A DNA stretch of 64,000 nt. Origin: Epiperipatus broadwayi (Eukaryota > Onychophora > Udeonychophora > Euonychophora > Peripatidae). Shown here one piece after another: positions 33,861-43,993 of this stretch. The notes under the pieces were generated by a model. That model ran no database searches and was not told the origin of the DNA. It saw only the letters and a program-made list of their open reading frames with translations. Where the stretch lies: NCBI GenBank assembly GCA_028023455.1, contig JAQFVV010012396.1, positions 9,216,085-9,280,084 on the forward strand, written 5' to 3'. How positions within the stretch are numbered: position 1 is the first letter of the stretch; every line of letters starts with the position of its first letter. Made by a program: the position numbers and the translations under genes.

Positions 33861-34771
33861 TATTGTTTAAGTAACTGATGTATCTCATCAGGCGTGGAGT
33901 TGGGAGATGCATTTCAAGGATTGTAATATGTTAACTGCTTAGTAAGAGATATTTTAAACTTTTAGTTATGTAGTAGAAGCATGTGGAACAAAAGAACTTT
34001 ATCTTGTTTTAAAATTTGTTAATCAATAAGAAGTTATGGGTATTAATACAAAAAAGTTTTATACAATGTATAAAAAACATTGCAAATTCAGTAGACACAT
34101 TAAAATTAATAGGTGTTGTTATAATTTAATATTTATATTTAATAAACTGAAAGAAAAAAAGAACAAATTTGTAAACTTTTATTTTTTTCTATAAGAATAA
34201 AATATTATACAGAACATATAGTAAAAGCATATACAATTTGATATTAAAAATTATAAGTTTATTCCACAAATGCTCTATTTCAAGCAAGCATATTTCTCTC
34301 AACTTTAATTTTTCTTTTACTAAAGATGAAATATATCTCTTACTATTCATATATGCATGATCATCTTTCTTTTATTTTATTTGTCTATTTTCTCTACTTC
34401 ATATAATTTAAAAACTACAACTAACATTCTTATACTTCATATATTTGTACTCATATTTTTCCAATGTCTTTAGTTATTCATATTTTATATATTGATTATA
34501 TAATCTACTTAAACTATCTAGAAAAGCTCAACTTGTACTCAAATTCATTATTTTAGAAGAAATAAAGTTTGCTAGACTGCAAGGTCTATGTTGCAAGATT
34601 GTTTTGATTGGATTACAGTATTTAAAAGACACTCTTACTATCTAATGATTAGTATAGTCACTAAAGCTATTTTTTTTACTTTTCAATTGAAATAGAATAC
34701 AAAATTTAAATTATTAGTAGTATAATTGTTTAATAATTATTAGTATAATTGTTTAAACCTATAACACTATA

Positions 34772-35012
34772 AACAAAGCAAAACTCTCCATACAGTATTG
34801 CCACCCTGTGCCAACCAGAGTAATCAATGAATGCCAGAAGGCTTGTTCATAAAATCCCTATCTAATGCCTACTCATCCAATATCCCCAGACTAGTTTCTG
34901 GCTTCATTAATTACTCTGGTTGGCACAGGGTGACAATACTGTATAGAGAGTTTTGCTTTGTTTATAAACAATTAGGTGCTAGTATAAGATAGTGATCATG
35001 TGATGCTTAATG
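34772..35012. mobile_element. Compact hammerhead-family foldback, 13 bp target duplication
   Basis: Flanked by ctataacactata at 34,759-34,771 and 35,013-35,025 (exact). Arms AACAAAGCAAAACTCTCC... and ...GGAGAGTTTTGCTTTGTTT fold back at about 34,900, in the middle of the hammerhead stem II, so only part of the ribozyme (GAAAC-TAGTC side) remains. The tail with GTGATCATGTGATGC is retained. Shortest complete palindrome of the family in the window. Confidence 0.88.
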
Positions 35013-35956
35013 CTATAACACTATACTGAAAAAACTAAACTTAGTCATGCATCAGAAAATAATATACACATTCCTGTTTATCATTAAGTTTAAAAGCACA
35101 TAATAATTGCAATGATTTGAAGAAAAAATCATCTGTCATGCTAATGTTTTAATTCGTGTCTTAGAAAGTTCATCATCATGGTGAAGTAAGGAAGATTGGA
35201 GTTAACGAGTTTCTTTTGTTTGTTATGGATCCTGAGAAACTAAACTCATTAGTTTCTGGAAGTTTTTATGTCATTTTGCTTAAAAAGTTCTTTTTCACAA
35301 TCACCCTTCTACTTTTTATGATTATTTTTTTAGTTTTTTTGATCAAATTATCAGATATGTAGCTATCATAAATATTGTTATTATTTCTCATTGGGCAAGA
35401 GAAAGTTTTATATTTTTTCTCCAAGCATCCTTATTTCTTACTCTTTTCATTAAGGTCATATATATATCTTTTTTATGGTTTTTATTATTACTTTTTATCC
35501 TTTCAATACATTCTCCTTAATTCTGTTATTTATAAGTATAAACATAATTTCTCTTATATTTCTTTACATCCTTTTTTTTTCTTTTCTTAATTATCTATAT
35601 TTCTCTGCATTATAAATTAAATTTTCTACATGAAAGCAGATTATGATAATTTTCAGATGCTGGTGCGTCATCATTACTGATGATAGAATGTATTTTTTTA
35701 TTAGAGTAAAGTGTTTAACAAAGTTTTTTTAAAGTTTTACTTTAATAACCTATAGAATTGAATATACATATTATGATAGGACATTTAGTTTTCATTCTAT
35801 ATTTATCATTATTTCAATCTTACTTAACTATTTTCATATTGGAATACAGAAGACAACTTTGTAACTATTATTTTATATGATTGCTTTATATTATGTTACT
35901 ACAAAGTGTTTTTATAATTTATTTGTGTTAATGGATTTTTATTTGTTTATTTTTAG

Positions 35957-36056
35957 GAAGGAAAAATTGTTATGTGTGAAGAGTATGGTCATAGTAGAGA
36001 TGCTTATTCTTTTGGAATACTATTGCAGCACTTTCTCGAGTATCTTCGGGATTTAG
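35957..36056 (+). CDS. SCYL3: SCYL3/PACE-1 pseudokinase, exon b
   Basis: The 100 nt exon follows TTTTTAG (35,951-35,956) and ends before a GTAGCT donor; phase 0 to 1. It encodes EGKIVMCEEYGHSRDAYSFG and ILLQHFLEYLRDL. EYGHSRDAYSFG corresponds to the family motif around the invariant aspartate of helix F (ARDAFSFG in vertebrate SCYL3), a structural anchor of the kinase C-lobe. It continues in frame with exon a, with no residues missing by comparison with vertebrate SCYL3. Confidence 0.9.
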
Positions 36057-37869
36057 GTAGCTCACTTGTGAAATCGTATGACCTATGGAAAAAAAAAATA
36101 TTATTGTGAATTGTAATTTTAATTATCAAAAATGCATGAATTATTTTAAAATAATGTGTGTGTTAAACATTGACTTGAAAACACTTTTACTATTTTATTT
36201 TGGTGAAGAACATTGGACTCAGCCATTGTTCTGAGTGATTTGTAGTTGTAGATCAACCATGTAAGAAGATAGAAACTTAATTTTATTAACAAACTGCCAT
36301 TTATCCTTACTATAGAAAAAAGAGAAGTATAAAAAATTAAAGATAAGTTTGATAATGATTTCAAAACCAATCTATGAACTACAAATATATCTACGTATAT
36401 TATTTACTGATTCTGTATTCTCTTCTTTGATATTTTGCATTACTATTTTTAACTTCTGTGGCAGAAGACTTTTTTACTGAAAAGACTTCAACATGTTGCC
36501 TAATTATAGCTTTTATTAGCCATATCCTTCTAATGAAAGCAATCAATGTTGTATTTCTTTCAGTTATCTTTGCGATCATTTTTATATTATAAATTGGCCC
36601 ACTTTGTCCACTCAAATCATACTTTTTATATATTTCACATGTTCAATCCAACAAACTACAGATTCGATGTTATCACATACAATAAGCTGGAAAACATACT
36701 GACTTATTCTATGATATTGCTATCCTATTTTCATTGATATTATAAAATTCATTCATTGAGAAGAATAGTGCTCTTATGATGTACAGTTAATTTAATTGAA
36801 GTAATTCTATCACAACGATGAAACATTTTGTCTATTAATGTGTTAACAATACATCTGTTTGCCATTTCAGTGACCTGAGTTTGAAACTAAGCTGGATGAA
36901 CATTGAAAAATTTTCCCCAAGTCATAGTGAGCCGTAAGACTTTTTTTTTCAGTTAGCAGATCTATAGTCAATCCAGCTAACTATTTTTTATATCTACATA
37001 TTTTTAGCTAGATGATAATATAAAAATAAATACTATTCAAACAATAATTGACAAGCCCCATGAATAATGTCTTCTCGAACACTGTTCCTCTATAAGAAAT
37101 AGATAGAGGAGCCTTTACCTCATATGGGTTATTTAAAATTGTTTTATCTATTCATATTTTGTGTTTGTGTACAGTAACATAATGAAAGATAAAAGCACTA
37201 TTTAAAATAGATTATTGTTATATTATTGGGGACTATATCAATAATGGTCTAGTGATTGGTACTAATATGCTTATTTTAATTCACATTATTAAAGCAGCTC
37301 TCAAAGTGGTTGGCAGTAGCTAAAAAATATCAAGATATTGATTTGCTTGAACTATTAACTAGAATGTATGAAAAGGATTAAGATTTAGACAACTTAAATA
37401 CTACTTCATTGTTATATACTATCTCTTAGTTTAGTTATAGAAGTAATATTTATTTATGAACTTTAGATGATTTTTTAGCAATGTCATTTAATTAATATTA
37501 TAGGTTTTCTATGCAGTGCAGTTTGGTATATTTACAGTTTTCCATTTTAATCCACAAAATATTTTTTTTGCAAAAACTACTTCAAGAAGGAAGTTTTGGA
37601 GATATGGAATCACTCTGTCACACACACTTATCAATAGTAATAATTCTTAGTGATACCATAAAATTTAATCCCTGCTGCTCTATTTTGATAAATATTCTTT
37701 AGAATGTGACAATACCCTGAATCTACAGTTTGATGATCCAACTTTTTAATCATTCAGAAAACTACCTTTTTATAATCTAGTAATCCAAAGCATAATGTCA
37801 ACTCATATTCATTAATACTTTCTATAACTAAACTCAAGATTTGGATATAATATATAATTCAGCTTGTTC

Positions 37870-38500
37870 TTTTGATTGATTTGAGTCTAAAGTTTTCTGT
37901 AGATGAGTTGTAATTTTCCTTGTAAAGATCCTGCATAGAAGCTAATAAGTCTATAATTTCTGATATCTTTTGTGCCACTGATACTTTTTTTATCATTTAA
38001 ATATTTGGGATACAATTTGTTTAACAACTTTTCTATTTCATTATCTGCTTCTTTTAAGACATCCATAATAATTCCATCCATTTTTACAGATTTTTCTTAG
38101 ATTAAATTGCATACGCTATCTCTTCATTTAAAATGCTTGGCAATTAGAAGATGTAATTATAGAAAGGACTTTGCTTTTTTGTTACTTATTAGTACATAAT
38201 TCTTTATAGAACTAGAACTGCATTAATAAATTCTTTATAGAACTATTTCATTTATTTTAAGGTCATCCCTGTATTTAGTAATAGTTTCATTTTTTTCTTA
38301 TTGCTGAAACAACTTTCCTTCCAATATTATTTTATACTTCTGAGGCTTTTATTTTCTTCTATAGTTATCATTATTAATTTATAGTTATATTGTCATACCG
38401 TTTTAAAATTCCAGATATTTATTCAATTCTTCTTAATGGATTGTTTTTAAATAGTTTCATATTCCTTCTTTTCTTTATACATTATTATTTCAATTATAAA
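37870..38500 (-). pseudogene. Fragment of an RTE-type LINE reverse transcriptase
   Basis: Minus strand: MDGIIMDVLKEADNEIEKLL, then NKLYPKYLNDKK and KDIRNYRLIS correspond to residues at 14,310-14,490 of the copy at 12.5-15.7 kb. About 38,100-38,130 matches the 'attttaaatgaaga' start of the same RT segment. The part corresponding to 14,410-14,455 is deleted, and frames break further upstream. It is inactive. Confidence 0.75.
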
Positions 38501-38565
38501 TAGTTGTTGCAGCCAATAATTTAATGTTTTTTATAAGTGATCTAAAGTGAAAATTTTAAAAAAAT

Positions 38566-40018
38566 ATTTAGTATACAAAATTAACAAAGCGTATGCCACA
38601 CTTGAATGAGAAGCTATAAAGATACACAGAAATTATTACACGCTAAGCACTTTCGAGGTCTTTTACCTCATATTCATAGCGGTACTGTGAGCTGCAGAAC
38701 GAAAAAATAGGGCAAGGGAAACAAAACAGTATGCAAAGCATATGCAAATGAACTAGATAGTCCAACGTTTGGAGATGCCAAAGCAGGCATCTCGTCTATT
38801 GATGGAGTTATTATTGCCATTAATAAAATATGCTTCTCTGATTTTCCGCTTGATGTCATTTTTCTCAATACAGACTATTTTAGGGCTGGAAGGTTCAAAC
38901 AAATGTCCTGTCTTCTTGGAATGCTCTAAAAATGTTGATGAATTATCATTGTTTTTCATGGCTCTATTATATGTATATCTGTGTTGTGCTGTCCTGTTGA
39001 TTATGCCTGCCTTGGTTTCTCCAAAATAAATGGCCCGGCAACCAGGTTGTGGGCAAGCTATGCTGTAAACGACATGGGGAGTCTGAGAAGGTTCAATTTT
39101 GTCCTTAGAGTTATTGATTAGACGATTAGTGCATGGGGGTGTATGAAAGCTAATTTTAAATTTATTGGCCAAAACCTTGATTAATTGATAGGAGATTTTA
39201 GGTATGTATTGTCAGTGATTTTCCTATAAAATTGTTTGATTTTATTGTTAATAGTGTTGAGTTTATAGCCTGCTTGTAGTAGGTCTTTGGTGTAAAGATG
39301 TATATTATTCTTTCTATCTGCCTCAAACTTGCACAGCTGCATATTTCTATATAAAAATGCTTGCAGGCCTGCCAATTTGTGAGAGCTTGGAGAGTTGGAG
39401 TGTGGTGTATAAAGCCTCTGATTTCAAAGGGCTTTATTATCATTGAATAATTTATACCTCTCTCATCGCGTGTTAACCTAAGGTCAATGTAATTTAGACT
39501 TTGGAATGCGTCTTCTGTTGTGGAATTGATAGTTAGATTAGTATTATGTGTTAACTCTTGTGTAATACTATTTATAGTGTGCTGGTTGGCTAAAATAAAT
39601 ATATCATTTACATACCGCATGTATATAGTGTGAGGGCTGTCAGCTTAATATTTGGACACGATTAGTCTTTCGTAGTGATTAAGGAAAATGCTGGTTACGA
39701 TTCCACTGAGGGGGAGGCCCATAGGCCAACCACTTTTCATATTGTACCAAACGTGCTCAAATGTTGTATATATATGTTTATCCATCCATGTTAAAAATGT
39801 AATGATGAAATTAATGCGTTCAGCTGACATCGTGTTGGTCAGTTCTTGTTGGATGATTTGAATAGATTGTTTTCTGTCCACCGATCCGTATAATTCTTTG
39901 ACGTCAAGGGTAGTCATATAGAAGTTGTTTTCGATCGTGGCTTTTTTGATTTTTTCCACAACTTGAAAGGACGAATTAACAGAATAATTTCCAAAGCCCA
40001 AGCTGTCTATTAATAGTT
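38566..40018 (-). mobile_element. Penelope-like element copy A, 5'-truncated, inverted
   Basis: Minus-strand copy of the second half of the element at 40,019-42,529, with scattered differences. It has RT frames 39,645-40,001 (LDVKELYGSVDRKQ; MGLPLSGIVTSIFLNHYE) and 39,198-39,620, which begins MRYVNDIFIL where copy B has MRYVDDIFIL. The GIY-YIG nuclease is at 38,753-39,172 (AIYFGETKAGIINRTAQHR, HSKKTGHLFEPS, KIREAYFINGN with the catalytic Glu). It carries a stop after SKY, a one-base frame change near 39,410 and a deletion of about 50 bp near 39,210, so it is inactive. Its truncated 5' end abuts the start of copy B, so the two form a head-to-head inverted pair with arms of about 1.45 kb. Confidence 0.9.
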
Positions 40019-40051
40019 GAGAAGTCTTAAAATGTTTAATACTTTACAAAT

Positions 40052-41122
40052 ATGAATTTTTATCAACAAAGACTCACATTACGATTTGGCATTTCAGTCA
40101 AAACATTGGAACAGCGTCTAACATTCTTGTCTGAATGCAAGAGATTTAATATCGTTCCAAACTGCTGCAGAATAAAAATAAATAACTCTATATATAACCG
40201 TGACAAAATCATTGATAAACTACAGTTATGCCTTTTGACTTTTATCATCCAAGGATGTAAGAACGCATTACGTAAAGAAAGAAAAAGATGGCTCACAATA
40301 ACAGCAAATAGCACCCTCCCTCAATGGATTATCGATAAACTCAACATTACAGAAATAAACCACCGCAAACGCTTCGTTTTGAAAATCAAATTTTTAGCTT
40401 ATAAACAAAATATAAATATTGACTTACAGCAAACTTCGTATGTTAATAGAACTGGCCTTATCCCACCTGATAGGATAGCAAGGGTTCTATTCCTTGGACC
40501 TAGATTTGTAGGAGGACAATGGAAACAACCCAAATTAGAGCTAATCACTGATGTTGAAGCAAATTTAATTAATAACCCGCATAGAGATAGCATTATAATA
40601 AATATAGCTAAATCTATTAAACAAAAACAGTTACATATAAAAGATAATAGCTGGAATAGCGACATCAAAATTACGAAACAGTTTCTTGATCGCAATAATT
40701 TAATTTGCCTTAAAGAAGATAAGGACAATAGATTTGTGCTTTTAAATTCTCAGGATTATAAGAGGAAAATCACTCCTGTTGCACAATTCAACAATAAGCT
40801 TAACCGCGATAAATTTGTTTCATCCATTCTCCGTCCTCATAAAAACAAAGGCATTTCAATTGCGGAATACTACCGAGTTTATCCTTCCTCCACTAAAGCT
40901 CCAAGAATATTTGCCAACATTAAACTCCATAAGCCTGGTGAACCGTTGCGTTTAATGATGGATTTTGGGGGAGTCCATTATTTTCAAACCGTGAAAATGG
41001 TTAATCAACTATTAATAGACAGCTTGGGCTTTGGAAATTATTCTGTTAATTCGTCCTTTCAAGTTGTGGAAAAAAATCAAAAAAGCCACGATCGAAAACA
41101 ACTTCTATATGACTACCCTTGA
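40052..41122 (+). pseudogene. Penelope-like ORF, N-terminal region and first RT motifs
   Basis: 356 codons from the ATG at 40,052. The N-terminus is basic and hydrophobic (RLTLRFGISVKTLEQRL; KNALRKERKRWLTI). From about residue 240 come TPVAQFNNKLNRDKFVSSIL and YRVYPSSTKAPRIFANIKLHKPG with PLRLMMDF, the Penelope-specific extension and RT motifs 1-2 (normally ...P-K-I-H-K-P-G-x-P-L-R-P). At about 41,070 an extra base in an A run shifts the frame, so the last residues are out of frame. The next segment (41,031-41,264) carries MTTLDVKELYGSVDRKQS, motif A. Confidence 0.85.
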
Positions 41123-41280
41123 CGTCAAAGAATTATACGGATCGGTGGACAGAAAACAATCTATTCAAATCATCCAACATGAGCTTACCAACACGATGTC
41201 AGCTGAACGCATTAATTTCATCGTTACATGTTTAACATGGATGGATAACATATACAACATTTGAGCACGTTTGGTACAAT

Positions 41281-42306
41281 ATGAAAAGTGGTTGGCCTAT
41301 GGGCCTCCCCCTCAGTGGAATCGTAACCAGCATTTTCCTTAATCACTACGAAAGACTAATCATGTCCAAATATCAAGCAGACAGCCCTCACACTATATAC
41401 ATGCGGTACGTAGATGATATATTTATTTTAGCCAACCAGCACACTATAAATAGTATTACACAAGAGTTAACACATAATACTAATCTAACTATCAATTCCA
41501 CAACAGAAGACGCATTCCAAAGTCTAAATTACCTTGACCTTAGGTTAACACGCGATGAGAGAGGTATAAATTATTCAATGATAATAAAGCCCTTTGAAAT
41601 CAGAGGCTTTATACACCCACACTCCAACTCTCCAAGCTCTCACAAATTGGCAGGCCTGCAAGCATTTTTATATAGAAATATGCAGCTGTGCAAGTTTAAG
41701 GCAGATAGAAAGAATAATATACATCTTTACACTAAAGACCTACTACAAGCAGGCTATAAACTCAACACTATTAACAATAAAAACAAACAATTTTATAGGA
41801 AAATCACTGACAATAAAAACAATATTAAACTTCCATATATTACTCTTCCCCACATACCTAAAATCTCCTATCAATTAATCAAGGTTTTGGCCAATAAATT
41901 TAAAATTAGCTTTCATACACCCCCATGCACTAATCGTCTAATCAATAACTCTAAGGACAAAATTGAACCTTCTCAGACTCCCCATGTCATTTACAGCATA
42001 GCTTGCCCACAACCTGGTTGCCGGGCCATTTATTTTGGAGAAACCAAGGCAGGCATAATCAACAGGACAGCACAACACAGATATACACATAATAGAGCCA
42101 TGAAAAACAATGATAATTCATCAACATTTTTAGAGCATTCCAAGAAGACAGGACATTTGTTTGAACCTTCCAGCCCTAAAATAGTCTGTATTGAGAAAAA
42201 TGACATCAAGCGGAAAATCAGAGAAGCATATTTTATTAATGGCAATAATAACTCCATCAATAGACGAGATGCCTGCTTTGGCATCTCCAAATGTTGGACT
42301 ATCTAG
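41281..42306 (+). pseudogene. Penelope-like ORF, RT motifs B-C and GIY-YIG nuclease
   Basis: 341 codons open to a stop at 42,306. It opens with MKSGWPMGLPLSGIVTSIF (RT motif B) and MRYVDDIFILANQ (catalytic YVDD). A thumb and linker follow, then IACPQPGCRAIYFGETKAGI, HRYTHNRAMK, STFLEHSKKTGHLFEPSS and KRKIREAYFINGN, that is, the GIY-YIG fold with its Tyr, Arg, His and Glu positions. The catalytic residues look intact. The break is just upstream (about 41,245-41,270), where the frame from motif A runs into a stop. The enzyme would nick target DNA and copy element RNA. Confidence 0.88.
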
Positions 42307-42367
42307 TTCATTTGCATATGCTTTGCATACTGTTTTGTTTCCCTTGCCCTATTTTTTCGTTCTGCAG

Positions 42368-42434
42368 CTCACAGTACCACTATGAATATGAGGCAAAAGA
42401 CCTCGAAAGCGCTTAGCGTGTAATAATTTCTGTG
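42368..42434 (+). ncRNA. Hammerhead-like three-way junction in the Penelope-like 3' UTR (non-canonical core)
   Basis: CACAG/CTGTG and CAC/GTG could form an interrupted stem I. Stem II is GAGG[CAAAAGA]CCTC here; in copy A it is the perfect 5 bp stem GAGGT-AAAAG-ACCTC. It is followed directly by GAAA, then a CGC-TTA-GCG hairpin as stem III and T. The strand before stem II reads CTATGAATAT rather than CTGATGA, so the core is not canonical. Copy A has the same arrangement at about 38,630-38,696 (minus). Penelope-like elements are known to carry hammerheads; this may be a degenerate one. Confidence 0.4.
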
Positions 42435-43887
42435 TATCTTTATAGCTTCTCATTCAAGTGTGGCATACGCTTTGTTAATTTTGTATATTAAATTATCGAA
42501 TGAGAAGTCTTAAAATCTTTAATACTTTAAAAAATATTTAGGCAACATCTAACTCAACAAATTCTAAAAGAGCTATTAAGCTATTGTTATAACTAAAAGC
42601 CAAAGAATAATTTAATATGTTATGATTGTTTTTTTTTTATTCTATAAATTTTTTTAAATATATTTTAATTCATTTTGTTTCTTTTTTTTAATACATTTTT
42701 TTTTTCTATTATTATTTATCACTTTTTTTAAAAGACCGCTTTAAATCAAAGTTTTTTTTATAATAAGCAACTTACTACAGAGGAAAGATCTTTCCCAACA
42801 GCCTCCTTATGGAAAAACAAAAAAGGAAATGCAGTATTCACCAGGCTTACCAATTCTTAGGTGGGAAGACTTTGAGTGGTTTTTCATTCTTGTTTTGTCC
42901 TCTAACTAATAATTATTAGATAACCATTAACTGATCAATGTTGGATAGTCAACTATATTAACTATGGACCAGCTACCTAGGAGAACGTTCTTAAAGCTCT
43001 TGAAAATAATTTTATTTGGTGTAAATCTAAAGCCCAGAGTTATGGGAAGATATGCTAACTCTGCATTACAAAATTTTTTTTAAATAATTTTAAAAGGCAT
43101 ATTTTTTAAAGCTTGCCTTAGGTACCAAAATTGATTGCCCCAGCTCTGATTTCTCAAAATAGAAAAAATATACCATGGGCTGAGTTCATGTAGCAATATG
43201 GCACTTCCGTCAATAGTGTAAACATTTTATATTACAATCATATATTTTTATTTTTAAAATCAATATATTAATACTTATCTGACCAACTCAAATAAATCCA
43301 GAATCTTTACTCTTTAGCTAATAATATCTAGATATTCTCACTTTCCAACCAATCTTAGATAAACTAACTGGATTAGCTATAGATGAAATATTTATTGGTT
43401 TTGTTTAGAGATTTTTCTCTATCCTTATATTTCTAAGCTAATTGTTTTGGAACTTTTAAGATTCATTATAAAGTATTCATAAATGGGGTTTTAAAGGTAC
43501 TTATAGTAAAATCTATAAAAAAATAAAAAAAGTCTATGAATGTTCCTAATGCATTCATTCAATTTTCAAATTACTGGAACATACAATTTAAAATCAATAT
43601 AAATTTGCAATTTATTTTTAATGGCAATCTAAAAAAGGCATAATATTTATTTGACATCATATCTTTTTTAAAACTGAGCAATTAAAGCATTAATTAAATT
43701 TTAATAAAGAAATCATTAATGATATTAACTAGAATTTATTTGCATAATATACATACAATGGTCAAATATTCAGTATAAAAAATATTTGTTCACAATGTTA
43801 TTATGGACATATATTTAATGTAATAATCTATCTAAATAAGATTGATTATTATATTACTTGCTTATATTTGGTTTTTAAAAATTTCAG

Positions 43888-43993
43888 GTGAAATAATCGA
43901 AGACTTTGAACAACGGATTGAACTGGAGTGCCTTAACCCTGATCCAACTCAACGTTCAAAATTGAATTCATTATTGAATGATAAAATTTTCAA
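43888..43993 (+). CDS. SCYL3: SCYL3/PACE-1 pseudokinase, exon c
   Basis: The 106 nt exon follows ATTTCAG and ends before GTAAGT; phase 1 to 2. With one base from exon b it encodes GEIIEDFEQRIELECLNPDP, then TQRSKLNSLLNDKIF. This matches the end of the kinase-like domain (helix G-I region: L-x-P-x-P-x-x-R-P-x-L-x-x-L-L in vertebrate SCYL3), with the conserved arginine. It splices in frame to exon d, the shared codon being AA|G (Lys). Confidence 0.9.

Larger units (their letters stand above)
31570..35956 (+). other. SCYL3: SCYL3 intron a (4.4 kb) with inverted-repeat insertions
   Basis: GT at 31,570 and AG at 35,955-35,956. It contains the hammerhead-family copies at 32,525-33,129 and 34,772-35,012, the palindrome 33,167-33,860, and otherwise AT-rich sequence with no further exon recognised. 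Confidence 0.85.
40019..42529 (+). mobile_element. Penelope-like element copy B, nearly full length
   Basis: Starts with the 28 bp sequence at 40,019-40,046, which recurs with one difference at 42,502-42,529, after the 3' end. It could be a target duplication or a piece of pseudo-LTR. Coding segments occupy 40,052-42,306 and a 3' UTR of about 190 bp follows. Penelope-like elements combine a telomerase-like RT with a GIY-YIG nuclease. The element lies in intron b of SCYL3 in the gene's orientation. Two frame breaks (about 41,075 and 41,245) disable it, while copy A is open at the second of these, so the parent element had a continuous frame. Confidence 0.9.
36057..43887 (+). other. SCYL3: SCYL3 intron b (7.8 kb)
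   Basis: Holds an RTE-type LINE fragment (37,870-38,500) and two Penelope-like copies in inverted orientation (38,566-42,529). About 36,970-37,330 weakly resembles 50,990-51,260 and could be an old repeat. No other exon recognised. Confidence 0.85.

Noticed and set aside
38674-39029. Frames on the opposite strand of the Penelope-like copies (also 40,063-40,314, 40,399-40,728, 42,030-42,290)
   Set aside because: Mirror frames of the Penelope-like coding sequence; no independent support.
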